DNA from: Chryseobacterium gleum
Lineage (GTDB): Bacteria > Bacteroidota > Bacteroidia > Flavobacteriales_C > GCA-002722245
Assembly: GCA_945871895.1 (NCBI GenBank)
Contig: CAMBXP010000010.1
Location: forward strand, 1 to 46,265
Reading direction: 5' to 3'
DNA: 46,265 bases
The notes under the pieces: model-generated
The model's database searches: none
Seen by the model: the letters and a program-made list of their open reading frames with translations, nothing else
What the model was told of the DNA's origin: nothing
Shown here: piece by piece, positions 8,564 through 15,760 of the stretch
Numbering within the stretch: position 1 is the stretch's first letter
How the letters are laid out: each line of letters starts with the position of its first letter
Position numbers and translations under genes: made by a program

Positions 8564-9676
8564 TTAAAACACAATCTCCATCAACTGCACCCTATTCCCA
8601 GGCACGTTTTTTATCACCCCGCGCATCTCCAATTGAAACAAATGATTTTTTAGTTGTGGTAATGTAAGCCCGGTGTTTATTGCCAATGCATCAACATGAA
8701 CTGAGTTTTGTGAAGATATTAAACTCAATATCTTTTGCTCAGGATCGCTAAATTTATCTAAACTCAATTGCAATTGTTTTTCCTTTTTTCCTCCTCCCCA
8801 ATCCATTGCATTGATTAAGTCTTGTGCGTTTTCGATCATCATCGCTTTTTGAGATTTGATTAATTGATTGCATCCCGCAGAAGCTTTATCGAAAGTTCTT
8901 CCAGGAAAAGCGAATACTTCTCTGCTGTAAGAATGCGCAATATCGGTAGTAATTAATGATCCGCCTTTTGCAGCCGATTCTACCACAATGGTGGCGTCGC
9001 TCATGCCCGCTACTATTCTGTTTCTCTTTGGAAAATTTTGGTAATCGGGATTTGTCTCCGATAAAAACTCGGTAAGCAATCCTCCTCTTTCTACCATTTT
9101 TGCTGCTATTCCACGATGCTGCGCCGGATAAATTAAATCTAATCCATGTCCCAGCACGCCAACTGTTTCTAATTGATGTTCTAAGCATGCTTTATGTGCT
9201 TCGGCATCTATGCCATAAGCCAAACCGCTAACAACTAAAATGTTGTATTCTGCCAATTCTTTAATCAATTGATGCGTAAGATTTACGCCATATTCAGTGC
9301 ATTTTCTTGATCCAACTACACTAATTATTTTAGAGTGATTTAATTTTCCGCTGCCTTTGTAAAACATCATGTAAGGAGCGTCATCACAGGATTTTAAACG
9401 TTGCGGATATTCTTCATCTTGATAGAATAATGTTTGAATATTGTTTTTTGAGATGAAAGCTATCTCTTTTTCTGCTCGCCTCAAAACCTCGTCTTTATTG
9501 TGAAATATCGATTGCGATAGTGCTTTTCTAACACCAGGAAGCTCTTCCAAAGCTGTCGCTTTGGTGTTAAATACATTTTCTGCCGAACCTAAGTATTCGG
9601 TTAGTGTTTTGGCTATTAATGGGCCAATGCCGGGCACCAGGGTTAGTGCAACTCTGCAAATTAAATCTTTGTTCAT
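8564..9676 (-). CDS. dprA: DNA-processing protein DprA
   Basis: This 370-aa protein binds incoming single-stranded DNA during natural transformation and loads RecA. An N-terminal helix-hairpin-helix/SAM-like region (about 1-70) is followed by the Rossmann-like DprA core: VVGSRKCTEYG, VVSGLAYGIDAEAHKACL, TVGVLGHGLDLIYP, FPKRNRIVAGMSDATIVVESA, and GGSLITTDIA. A winged-helix DML1-like domain is at the C-terminus (about 310-370). Length fits the family. A TACATTTG promoter box lies about 39 nt upstream, and a REP-like hairpin sits in the predicted 5' leader. Confidence 0.96.
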   Translation of the reverse strand: MNKDLICRVALTLVPGIGPLIAKTLTEYLGSAENVFNTKATALEELPGVRKALSQSIFHNKDEVLRRAEKEIAFISKNNIQTLFYQDEEYPQRLKSCDDAPYMMFYKGSGKLNHSKIISVVGSRKCTEYGVNLTHQLIKELAEYNILVVSGLAYGIDAEAHKACLEHQLETVGVLGHGLDLIYPAQHRGIAAKMVERGGLLTEFLSETNPDYQNFPKRNRIVAGMSDATIVVESAAKGGSLITTDIAHSYSREVFAFPGRTFDKASAGCNQLIKSQKAMMIENAQDLINAMDWGGGKKEKQLQLSLDKFSDPEQKILSLISSQNSVHVDALAINTGLTLPQLKNHLFQLEMRGVIKNVPGNRVQLMEIVF

Positions 9677-9691
9677 GATGAATGTTTAGTT

Positions 9692-9706
9692 GTCAGTTAG
9701 GCTGAC
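9692..9706. repeat. Short palindrome in the dprA leader
   Basis: The sequence gtcag-ttagg-ctgac is a 5-bp stem with a 5-nt loop, followed by gaatcgca. The hairpin plus trailing GCA resembles the REP-like hairpins beside tRNA-Cys. It would lie in the 5' untranslated region of dprA. Confidence 0.5.
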
Positions 9707-9715
9707 GAATCGCAA

Positions 9716-9723
9716 CAAATGTA
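9716..9723 (-). promoter_or_regulatory. -7 promoter box of dprA (TACATTTG)
   Basis: The minus strand reads TACATTTG, a full match to TAnnTTTG, 39 nt upstream of the dprA ATG. The spacing implies a leader of about 35 nt. Confidence 0.5.
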
Positions 9724-9725
9724 GA

Positions 9726-9762
9726 AATAAAAAAGCTACCTGAAAAAATTCAAGGAGCTTTT
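9726..9762 (-). terminator. Terminator between the tRNA-Cys locus and dprA
   Basis: On the minus strand AAAAGCT pairs with AGCTTTT (9731-9737 with 9756-9762), extended through CCTTGA/TCAGG with a small bulge, followed by TTTTTATTTC. It would stop read-through from the tRNA-Cys transcript. Confidence 0.7.
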
Positions 9763-9769
9763 ATTGTGA

Positions 9770-9951
9770 GGTCCGGAGCGGATTTGTCCGTCAGCCGACG
9801 GATTGCAGACTTCACCAAAAACAAAAAGAGTGAAAACTTTCGTAATCACTCTCTTTTTGAGGTCCGGAGCGGATTTGTCCGTCAGCTGACGGATTGCAGA
9901 CTTCACCAAAAACAAAAAGAGCGAAAACTTTCGTAATCACTCTTTTTTTGA
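9770..9951. repeat. Two tandem 91-bp units carrying tRNA-Cys fragments and terminators
   Basis: Units 9770-9860 and 9861-9951 are nearly identical and directly abut the true tRNA-Cys gene. Each starts with the 17 nt that form the 3' end of the tRNA (as read on the plus strand), followed by a 16-nt palindrome (tccgtcagctgacgga in unit 2). Then comes ttgcagac, also present at the tRNA anticodon loop, and finally a hairpin with T-rich flank that works as a minus-strand terminator. The hairpin differs between units by a T-G to T-A change that keeps pairing. The few protein-coding frames here are artefacts. Confidence 0.85.
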
Positions 9952-10021
9952 GGTCCGGAGCGGATTTGAACCGCTGTGGAAGGTTTTGCAGACCTCTGCC
10001 TAGCCGCTCGGCCACCGGACC
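9952..10021 (-). tRNA. tRNA-Cys (GCA)
   Basis: Read on the minus strand this is a complete 70-nt tRNA. It has acceptor GGTCCGG/CCGGACC, a 3-bp D stem (GCC/GGC), anticodon stem GAGGT/ACCTT with loop CTGCAAA (anticodon GCA), a 4-nt variable loop, and T stem AGCGG/CCGCT with loop TTCAAAT. CCA is not encoded. A TATCTTTG promoter box sits at 10081-10088. Copies of the first 9 tRNA bases lie upstream and copies of its 3' end lie downstream, so the gene sits inside a rearranged locus. Confidence 0.95.
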
Positions 10022-10075
10022 ATTTGTTTTGCTGATTCTGCGTACCCGTCGTTTGACGGGCTGACACCGGACCAT
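10013..10075 (-). repeat. Duplicated tRNA-Cys 5' end around a hairpin element
   Basis: The 11-bp sequence caccggaccat occurs at 10013-10023 (the true tRNA 5' end plus 2 nt) and again at 10065-10075. The 41 nt between them contain a palindrome, cccgtc-gttt-gacggg. On the minus strand the hairpin is followed by tacgcaga, similar to the attgcaga trailing the hairpins in the 91-bp units. The arrangement looks like an insertion that duplicated its target. Confidence 0.75.
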
Positions 10076-10080
10076 GAAAA

Positions 10081-10088
10081 CAAAGATA
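10081..10088 (-). promoter_or_regulatory. -7 promoter box of the tRNA-Cys locus (TATCTTTG)
   Basis: The minus strand reads TATCTTTG, matching TAnnTTTG. It is 7 nt from the duplicated tRNA 5' end (10073) and 59 nt from the true one (10021), so the fragment copy now occupies the normal start position. Confidence 0.5.
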
Positions 10089-10149
10089 TGAAAATTGTTT
10101 TAAGTATGCGACACTGTGAGCTCTCCTTTTTGGCTTTAGCCTTTTTACT

Positions 10150-10500
10150 TTATTCTTTAATGGTAACCGAAACACTTTCTGCATCACCTGGCACAGGCGG
10201 ACTCATCTTCCTAATTTTTATTGTTACGCCGAATACCACATCCAATTCATTCTTAATTCTCGCTAAGATGCGCTGTGCCACGCTTTCAATAAGCTTGGCG
10301 CGCACTAACATCTCTTCTCTAACGATGTCGTTTATAACAGCGTAATCTATCGTTTTCGACAAATCATCATTTTCGGCAGCCTCTGTAAAATCGGTATCTA
10401 CATGAACATCTACCAAATAATGGCGACCTACTTTTCCTTCCACATCAATGCAGCCGTGAAATGCGAAAACTTTTATTCCTTCTATACTTACTGTATGCAT
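10150..10500 (-). CDS. folB: Dihydroneopterin aldolase
   Basis: This 116-aa enzyme cleaves 7,8-dihydroneopterin to 6-hydroxymethyl-dihydropterin and glycolaldehyde in folate synthesis. The short length and family segments (IKVFAFHGCIDVEGKVGRHY near the N-terminus, TIDYAVINDIV, LIESVAQRI, and KMSPPVPGDAESVSV near the C-terminus) fit FolB. It starts 1 bp after the glnS stop, so it is translated from the same mRNA. It is followed by the tRNA-Cys locus on the same strand. Confidence 0.93.
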   Translation of the reverse strand: MHTVSIEGIKVFAFHGCIDVEGKVGRHYLVDVHVDTDFTEAAENDDLSKTIDYAVINDIVREEMLVRAKLIESVAQRILARIKNELDVVFGVTIKIRKMSPPVPGDAESVSVTIKE

Positions 10501-10501
10501 C

Positions 10502-12166
10502 TTATTTTTTCGATTCTTTAGCCCAAGTGTCTTTCAACGCCACGGTTCTGTTAAATACCAATTTATCTGTTGTGCTGTCTTTGTCTACACAAAAGTAGCC
10601 CATTCTTTCAAACTGCACTGAATCTCCATCTTTCAGGGTTTTCATGTGAGGTTCAAGTTTACAGTTTTGCAAAACTTTAATTGAATCGGGATTGATAATT
10701 TCTTTCAAATCATCTCCCTCAGGAATTTCCATTTTAAACAATCTGTCATACAATCGAACTTCAGCATCAATAGCGTGTTGCGCAGAGACCCAGTGCAATG
10801 TTCCTTTTACTTTTCTGCCGTCCGGACTATTACCGCCTTTCGATGCAGGATCATAAGTACAACGCAATTCAATTACTTTTCCAGATGCATCTTTAATCAC
10901 TTCTTCACATTTAATGAAATAGGCATAACGCAATCTAACTTCCGCGCCAGGAGCCAATCTAAACCATTTCTTTTCGGCCACATCCATAAAGTCTTCTTGC
11001 TCAATGTAAAGCTCTTTGCTGAAAGGTACTTTACGACTTCCGTCTTCAGGTTTTTCTGGATTGTTGATAGCGTCTAATTCCTCTGTTTGGTTATCGGGAT
11101 AGTTGGTAATTACCACTTTCAATGGATTCAAAACACCCATAAATCGTGGTGCTTTTTTATTTAAATCTTCTCGAATACTGAACTCTAAAAGCGATACATC
11201 AATCAAGTTTTCTCTTTTAGAAATACCAACTCTTTCGCAGAAATCACGAATAGATTCTGGCGTATATCCTCTTCTTCTAAGTCCCGAAATGGTTGGCATT
11301 CGTGGGTCATCCCAACCAGCAACATGATTTTCTTTCACCAATTGTTGAAGCTTTCTTTTGCTCATCATGGTGTAAGTAAGATTCAACCGCGACATTTCAA
11401 TTTGTTGCGGTTTGTGCTTAGTGTTTATAGTGTTGTTTAACCACTCGTAAAGCGGACGGTGAACCTCAAATTCCAAGGTACAAACAGAGTGCGTTATGCC
11501 TTCAATAGCATCAGAAATTCCATGTGCAAAATCGTACATCGGATAAATGTTCCATTTGTCGCCAGTTCTCCAATGATGCTTCTTTCTTATGCGGTACAAC
11601 GCTGGGTCGCGAAAGTGCATGTTGGGCGAACTCATGTCTATTTTCGCTCTCAAAGTATAAGTTCCATCTACAAATTCACCGTTTTTCATTCTGGTGAACA
11701 AGTCAAGATTTTCTTCAACAGAACGATTTCTATCCGGACTCTCCTTGCCGGGAACCGTTGGTGTTCCGCGGTGTTCCGCAATTTGTTCAGCGCTCAAAGA
11801 GCAAACAAATGCTTTTTCCATTTTAATTAGATCAATGGCGTAAGCATACAATTGATCAAAATAATCAGATGCACAAAACTCATTATCCCACTGAAAACCC
11901 AACCACTTCACGTCGTTGCGAATAGAATTTACATATTCAACTTCTTCCGTTTCTGGATTGGTATCATCAAAACGCAAGTTGAATTTTCCATTGTATTTCT
12001 GCGCCAATCCCCCATTCAAGCAAATTGATTTCGCGTGGCCGATATGCAAATAACCATTAGGCTCCGGCGGAAAACGAGTGTGAACTCTCTTCTCGTGTTT
12101 GCCTTCTGCTAAGTCGTTTTCAATAATGTGCTCAATGAAATTGAGTGATTTTTCTTCTGTTTCCAT
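10502..12166 (-). CDS. glnS: Glutaminyl-tRNA synthetase
   Basis: This 554-aa class I synthetase charges tRNA-Gln. The ATP-binding signature HIGH is at residues 41-44 ([10 protein letters not shown]), and the KMSKS counterpart reads MMSKRK near residue 268. The GlnRS-specific catalytic-domain segments LRFDDTNPE and [12 protein letters not shown] are intact, followed by two anticodon-binding beta-barrels. Length is normal. The window also has gltX, so this organism makes Gln-tRNA directly. A partial -7 box (CATCTTTG) lies about 16 nt upstream. folB follows after 1 bp. Confidence 0.98.
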   Translation of the reverse strand: METEEKSLNFIEHIIENDLAEGKHEKRVHTRFPPEPNGYLHIGHAKSICLNGGLAQKYNGKFNLRFDDTNPETEEVEYVNSIRNDVKWLGFQWDNEFCASDYFDQLYAYAIDLIKMEKAFVCSLSAEQIAEHRGTPTVPGKESPDRNRSVEENLDLFTRMKNGEFVDGTYTLRAKIDMSSPNMHFRDPALYRIRKKHHWRTGDKWNIYPMYDFAHGISDAIEGITHSVCTLEFEVHRPLYEWLNNTINTKHKPQQIEMSRLNLTYTMMSKRKLQQLVKENHVAGWDDPRMPTISGLRRRGYTPESIRDFCERVGISKRENLIDVSLLEFSIREDLNKKAPRFMGVLNPLKVVITNYPDNQTEELDAINNPEKPEDGSRKVPFSKELYIEQEDFMDVAEKKWFRLAPGAEVRLRYAYFIKCEEVIKDASGKVIELRCTYDPASKGGNSPDGRKVKGTLHWVSAQHAIDAEVRLYDRLFKMEIPEGDDLKEIINPDSIKVLQNCKLEPHMKTLKDGDSVQFERMGYFCVDKDSTTDKLVFNRTVALKDTWAKESKK

Positions 12167-12223
12167 AAGTTTTTATGAGCTGCAAAGATGCTAAAAAATG
12201 AGTGAAAGCCAATTGTTGCTTGT

Positions 12224-12529
12224 TTACAAACTGATAGATAAATTCAAATGCCCTTCTAAACCCAATTCAACAATTTTTTGAAGTGTAGATAGCCTAACTT
12301 CTTTGATGTTGTTTTCAATTTTTGAAATGTACGATTTTGTGGTGCCTACTTTTGCCGCCAATTCTTCTTGGGTTAAGCCTTTTTCGAGCCGCGCTTGGTG
12401 TAGTAAAACGCCAATTTTGAAGTTCTCATAACCGGCTTCTAGTTTCTCCCTTTTTTTTGTCCCTCTTTTGCCGTAATGCTTTTCTTTAAACTCGTCTAGA
12501 GTCATTAGATTTTTATTTTTCGCTTTCAT
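12224..12529 (-). CDS. higA: HigA-type antitoxin (XRE helix-turn-helix)
   Basis: This 101-aa protein has a basic N-terminus and a Cro/C1 helix-turn-helix at about residues 42-95 (ARLEKGLTQEELAAKVGTT, then KSYISKIEN). Its first 17 nt overlap the 3' end of the toxin gene, the toxin-first order typical of higBA. In this family the antitoxin binds and neutralises the toxin and represses the operon through an upstream palindrome. A 22-bp palindrome lies upstream of the toxin gene. Confidence 0.88.
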   Translation of the reverse strand: MKAKNKNLMTLDEFKEKHYGKRGTKKREKLEAGYENFKIGVLLHQARLEKGLTQEELAAKVGTTKSYISKIENNIKEVRLSTLQKIVELGLEGHLNLSISL

Positions 12530-12851
12530 ATTGTTCTTTTATTTTAAGAGCCAGTTCAATTTCTTGTTTTGGTGTTTTTTGTGTTTTCTTTTGAAATCCA
12601 TTCATTAATATTATCAGTTGACCATCATCGAAAAAACAAAATATTCGATAGATATTGCTACCTTGTTGAATGCGTATTTCATAGATTCCTTTGGTTTTTT
12701 CAATGTGTTTGAAATAGACTTCTGGAATTTTTCTTTGGGTTTCAATCAGCTCAATGGTCCGAATAATTTTTTCTTTAACTTTTTTGCTTTGTTTTGAAAA
12801 GAACTTATCAAAGTAGTCTCTATAAAACGTGACGGCACGCAATTTCTCCAT
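12513..12851 (-). CDS. higB: HigB/RelE-superfamily toxin (Gp49-like)
   Basis: This 112-aa protein belongs to the phage-derived Gp49-like/HigB group of RelE-fold mRNA interferases, which cut mRNA on the ribosome. The core reads YFKHIEKTKGIYEIRIQQ, then NIYRIFCFFDDGQLIILMNG and FQKKTQKTPKQEIELAL, the usual order with conserved basic residues (R in IYEIR and IYRIF, K in FQKKTQKTP). The gene is followed by its antitoxin with a 17-nt overlap. It is transcribed from a promoter carrying a palindromic operator. Confidence 0.88.
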   Translation of the reverse strand: MEKLRAVTFYRDYFDKFFSKQSKKVKEKIIRTIELIETQRKIPEVYFKHIEKTKGIYEIRIQQGSNIYRIFCFFDDGQLIILMNGFQKKTQKTPKQEIELALKIKEQYESEK

Positions 12852-12857
12852 CTGATG

Positions 12858-12891
12858 TAAAGGTATTAAAAGTTGTACAATAGTGCAACTT
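12858..12891 (-). promoter_or_regulatory. higBA promoter and palindromic operator
   Basis: A 22-bp imperfect palindrome (12870-12891, AAGTTG yAC ... CAACTT) lies 19 bp upstream of the toxin start. The minus strand also has TACCTTTA (12858-12865), one base off TAnnTTTG. An antitoxin dimer bound here would block the promoter. Confidence 0.55.
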
Positions 12892-12950
12892 TGTTGGTTA
12901 GGTTTTTAGTTTAGTTGAAGCGAAAATAAAAATAAAATGTAACTGCCTCT

Positions 12951-13095
12951 GTAATTTCAAATTTTGCGCAGCGAATTTGAAATCTCCTTTTCAGGCATTT
13001 ATAATGCCAATGCGTTATGTTTAAAGGTAGAGCTATCGCGATTAAAAATCGCTAAAATGAAGATTTCAAATTCGCTGCGCAAAATTTGAAATTAC
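12951..13095. repeat. Structured inverted repeat B: 35-bp stem with two-hairpin core
   Basis: The arms 12951-12985 and 13061-13095 are perfect reverse complements. The 75-nt core holds hairpins ggcatt-tat-aatgcc (12994-13008) and gcgatt-aaa-aatcgc (13038-13052). Arm sequence is unlike repeat A, but the order, stem length (6 bp) and loop length (3 nt) of the inner hairpins are the same. It lies between higBA and gltX and truncates a small open frame. Confidence 0.88.
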
Positions 13096-13239
13096 TGGGT
13101 ATGCATAGTAACAATCTACAACGGTATGTTCAATATTATTAATCGTAAGAAAGGGAATTTGTTCAAGTAAAAAGCTATGTTGTTTAAAGCAACCAATAAT
13201 TGCTGATAAAGTATCAATATGAAATTTACTTAAAGGCAT
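13066..13239 (-). CDS. Small open frame behind gltX, cut off inside a repeat arm
   Basis: An ATG two bases after the gltX stop opens a 57-codon frame with protein-like composition (begins MPLSKFHIDTLSAIIGCFKQ). The last nine residues are encoded by the arm of inverted repeat B, where a TGA ends it. It could be a real short gene, or the front of a longer one broken by insertion of the repeat. No family is recognised, and nothing on the far side of the repeat looks like its continuation. Confidence 0.3.
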   Translation of the reverse strand: MPLSKFHIDTLSAIIGCFKQHSFLLEQIPFLTINNIEHTVVDCYYAYPVISNFAQRI

Positions 13240-13241
13240 TT

Positions 13242-14741
13242 TTATATGCTTTTATTCATCCTCCCCAAACTCTCCTCTTTCCCTAAAACCTCCATCACAT
13301 CAAACAAAGATGGACCTTCGCCAAATCCAGTAATCATCAATCTTAGCGGAGGCATTGCTGCGCCAAATCCAAGTTGTTTTTGTTCCAAATACGCTTTGAA
13401 TTTTGCCTCTAAGTTAGCCGCACTAAAATCACTTTCTTGTGCAAAAACATCATGTAAATCTTTCACAATTTGTGGTGAATTTTCTTTCCACTTTTTCTCT
13501 ACTGTTTTTGCATCGTATGTTGTTGGTGCAGCGAAGAAAAATGAACCTACAGTAAGAATGTCTTTTGCAAAAACACAGCGAGGTTTAAGCAGTTCGACTA
13601 CTTTTTCAAGTTGAGCTTCTGATAGATTATTTGCTGGCAATTCAATAGCAGATAAAATCTCTTTTGCGCTTTTCTTTTGTAAGTATTGTTGATTAAACCA
13701 TCTCGCTTTATCTAAGCTGAATTTCGCGCCCGATTTGCTCACTTTATCTAAAGAAAATGCTTGTGTCATTTCTTCGATAGAGAATATTTCTTGCTCTGTT
13801 CCTGGGTTCCAGCCCAAGAATGCTAATAGGTTTAAAAATGCATCTGGGAAGTATCCTGCTTCTTTATAACCCGAAGAAAATTCTCCCGATTTTGGGTCGG
13901 TCCAGTTTAAAGGAAACACCGGAAATCCTAATCTGTCGCCATCTCTTTTGCTCAATTTTCCGTTGCCATCTGGTTTTAACAACAATGGTAAATGCGCGAA
14001 CTCAGGCATTACATCTGTCCAGCCTAAAGCCTTGTACAGCAACACGTGCAAAGGTGCCGATGGTAACCATTCTTCACCTCTTATGACGTGAGATATCTGC
14101 ATTAAATAATCATCTACAACGTTGGCCAAATGGTAGGTTGGCATACCGTCAGACTTAAACAAAACTTTATCGTCTAACTGTTTTGAATTCACTACTACTC
14201 TACCGCGTATCAAGTCGTTAACCACCACTTCTTCTTCAACTGGAGTTTTGAAACGAATAACATAGGCCTCGTTGTTTTTTAATTTCTCATCTACTTCGGC
14301 AGGCGAAAGCGTTAAGGAGTTTTGCATGTCCATTCGGGTAGATGCATCGTACTGCCAAGTTTTCTTTTCGGCTTCAGCTGCTTTTCTTTTGGCATCAAGG
14401 TTTTCTGCGCTATCAAAAGCATAGTAAGCATTATTTGAAGTCAACAATTGATCGGCGTATTGATGATACAAATGCTTTCTTTCGCTTTGGCGATAAGGTG
14501 CATGTGGTCCGCCTACATGAACTCCTTCGTCGAAATCGAAACCACACCACTTAAGGGCATCAATTAAATATCGTTCTGAATCGGCAACATATCTTGTTTG
14601 GTCGGTGTCTTCAATACGTAAAATGAAATCTCCGCCTAGTTTTTTGGCAAAAAGATAGTTGTACAATGCGGTGCGTATTCCGCCTATGTGCTGCGGTCCG
14701 GTTGGACTAGGAGCGTATCTAACTCTTACTTTTCTTGTCAT
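13242..14741 (-). CDS. gltX: Glutamyl-tRNA synthetase
   Basis: This class I synthetase charges tRNA-Glu. The preferred start is the ATG at 14741 (499 aa, MTRKVRVRYAPSPTG). A longer frame from 14771 would add 10 non-family residues and run over the promoter. The HIGH counterpart is HIGG at residues 18-21, the KMSKS loop reads GKLSKRDGDR, and the RFKTP and IRGEEWLPSAP segments are typical. A TATCTTTG box (14747-14754) ends only 5 nt before the ATG, suggesting a leaderless mRNA. The gene diverges from a methyltransferase gene with 47 bp between starts. Confidence 0.97.
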   Translation of the reverse strand: MTRKVRVRYAPSPTGPQHIGGIRTALYNYLFAKKLGGDFILRIEDTDQTRYVADSERYLIDALKWCGFDFDEGVHVGGPHAPYRQSERKHLYHQYADQLLTSNNAYYAFDSAENLDAKRKAAEAEKKTWQYDASTRMDMQNSLTLSPAEVDEKLKNNEAYVIRFKTPVEEEVVVNDLIRGRVVVNSKQLDDKVLFKSDGMPTYHLANVVDDYLMQISHVIRGEEWLPSAPLHVLLYKALGWTDVMPEFAHLPLLLKPDGNGKLSKRDGDRLGFPVFPLNWTDPKSGEFSSGYKEAGYFPDAFLNLLAFLGWNPGTEQEIFSIEEMTQAFSLDKVSKSGAKFSLDKARWFNQQYLQKKSAKEILSAIELPANNLSEAQLEKVVELLKPRCVFAKDILTVGSFFFAAPTTYDAKTVEKKWKENSPQIVKDLHDVFAQESDFSAANLEAKFKAYLEQKQLGFGAAMPPLRLMITGFGEGPSLFDVMEVLGKEESLGRMNKSI

Positions 14742-14746
14742 GTTGG

Positions 14747-14754
14747 CAAAGATA
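14747..14754 (-). promoter_or_regulatory. -7 promoter box of gltX (TATCTTTG)
   Basis: The minus strand reads TATCTTTG, a full match to TAnnTTTG, followed by CCAAC and the ATG. This supports the 14741 start and implies almost no 5' leader. Confidence 0.55.
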
Positions 14755-14776
14755 CCAAAACATTGAAGCAAAATTC

Positions 14777-14784
14777 TATTTTTG
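14777..14784 (+). promoter_or_regulatory. -7 promoter box of the methyltransferase gene (TATTTTTG)
   Basis: TATTTTTG matches TAnnTTTG and is followed by TTTT and the ATG at 14789. Again there is no room for a 5' leader. It shares a 47-bp divergent promoter region with gltX. Confidence 0.5.
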
Positions 14785-14788
14785 TTTT

Positions 14789-15664
14789 ATGGAAATTTTA
14801 AGTCCCCAACATTGGAAAGATTACGAGTTAATCGATTGCGGTAACGATGAGAAGTTAGAGCGCTTTGGCCCTTATATCACCATTCGTCCTGAGCCTCAGG
14901 CGGTTTGGAAGCGCGCTATGCCTTACGAAAAGTGGGAGCACATGGCTCACGTTAAATTTATTCCCGATTCTAGTTCTCAAGGAACCTGGAAGAAATTAAA
15001 GCAGATGCCCGACCAGTGGAAAATTTCTTACGATGAGCTCAATATTAAATTTCGTTTGGGATTAACCAAGTTTAAACACGTTGGTATTTTTCCTGAACAA
15101 GCTGCCAACTGGGATTATATTTACAAGTGTATTAAGCAAATGAAAACGCCTGAACCTAAGGTGTTGAATATGTTTGCCTATACTGGCGGCGCATCGTTGG
15201 CTGCAAAGGCTGCAGGTGCCGATGTTATTCATTTAGATGCAATTAAGCAGGTGGTATCATGGGGTAAAGAAAACATGGAAATTTCCGGACAAAAAGATAT
15301 TCGTTGGATGGTGGAAGATGCTTTGAAATATAGCAGAAAAGCATCACGTAAAGAGATAAAATACAATGGAATTATTTTGGATCCTCCGGCTTTTGGTCAC
15401 GGACCTAACGGCGAAAGCTGGAAGTTAGAAAGAGACATTGATGAACTCTTGGCCTGTGTGTTTGAAATGCTTGATCCTAAAGAACATTTCTTCATTATCA
15501 ATACTTATTCATTAGGTTTCTCAGCCTTGATTTTGCGCAATTTATTGAACTACTACAAGCAAGCAGATGATTCTTATGAAATTGGTGAGCTGGTTTTGAA
15601 TTCAACAAGCAATCAGATTCTGCCATTGGGCGTGTTTGCCAGAGGGTTTCGTCAGGAAAAATAA
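14789..15664 (+). CDS. SAM-dependent methyltransferase (RlmI/K-like, no PUA domain)
   Basis: The protein from the ATG at 14789 is 291 aa. An upstream ATG at 14735 would add 18 residues overlapping the gltX start. The SAM-binding motif LNMFAYTGGASLAAKAAGAD, acidic post-II segment VIHLDAIKQ and catalytic motif LDPPAFGHGP match class I methyltransferases of the RlmI/RlmK 23S rRNA group. The N-terminal PUA domain of RlmI is missing. In its place is a short beta-rich segment (FGPYITIRPEPQAVW). The substrate is probably RNA, but that is inference. Confidence 0.85.
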   Translation: MEILSPQHWKDYELIDCGNDEKLERFGPYITIRPEPQAVWKRAMPYEKWEHMAHVKFIPDSSSQGTWKKLKQMPDQWKISYDELNIKFRLGLTKFKHVGIFPEQAANWDYIYKCIKQMKTPEPKVLNMFAYTGGASLAAKAAGADVIHLDAIKQVVSWGKENMEISGQKDIRWMVEDALKYSRKASRKEIKYNGIILDPPAFGHGPNGESWKLERDIDELLACVFEMLDPKEHFFIINTYSLGFSALILRNLLNYYKQADDSYEIGELVLNSTSNQILPLGVFARGFRQEK

Positions 15665-15731
15665 TTCGTTTTGCAATCATTGAATAGATAAATTCAATCG
15701 AAATATTTATTCGATAGAGAATTCCTAATGT

Positions 15732-15760
15732 ATAATTGTGATATAAAACCTCACAATTAT
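15732..15760 (+). promoter_or_regulatory. Perfect 10-bp inverted repeat over the dps start codon
   Basis: ATAATTGTGA (15732-15741) and TCACAATTAT (15751-15760) are perfect reverse complements separated by 9 nt. The last two bases of the right arm are the first two of the dps ATG. As DNA it could be an operator. As RNA it would form a hairpin that hides the start codon. Confidence 0.6.

Noticed and set aside
9770..9951. CRISPR-like array at the 91-bp repeats
   Set aside because: Units are nearly identical along their whole length without unique spacers, and contain tRNA pieces and terminators.
9812..10187. Minus-strand open frames of 87 and 94 codons
   Set aside because: They run through the tRNA-Cys gene and the 91-bp repeats and owe their repeated peptide pattern to those; they are not proteins.
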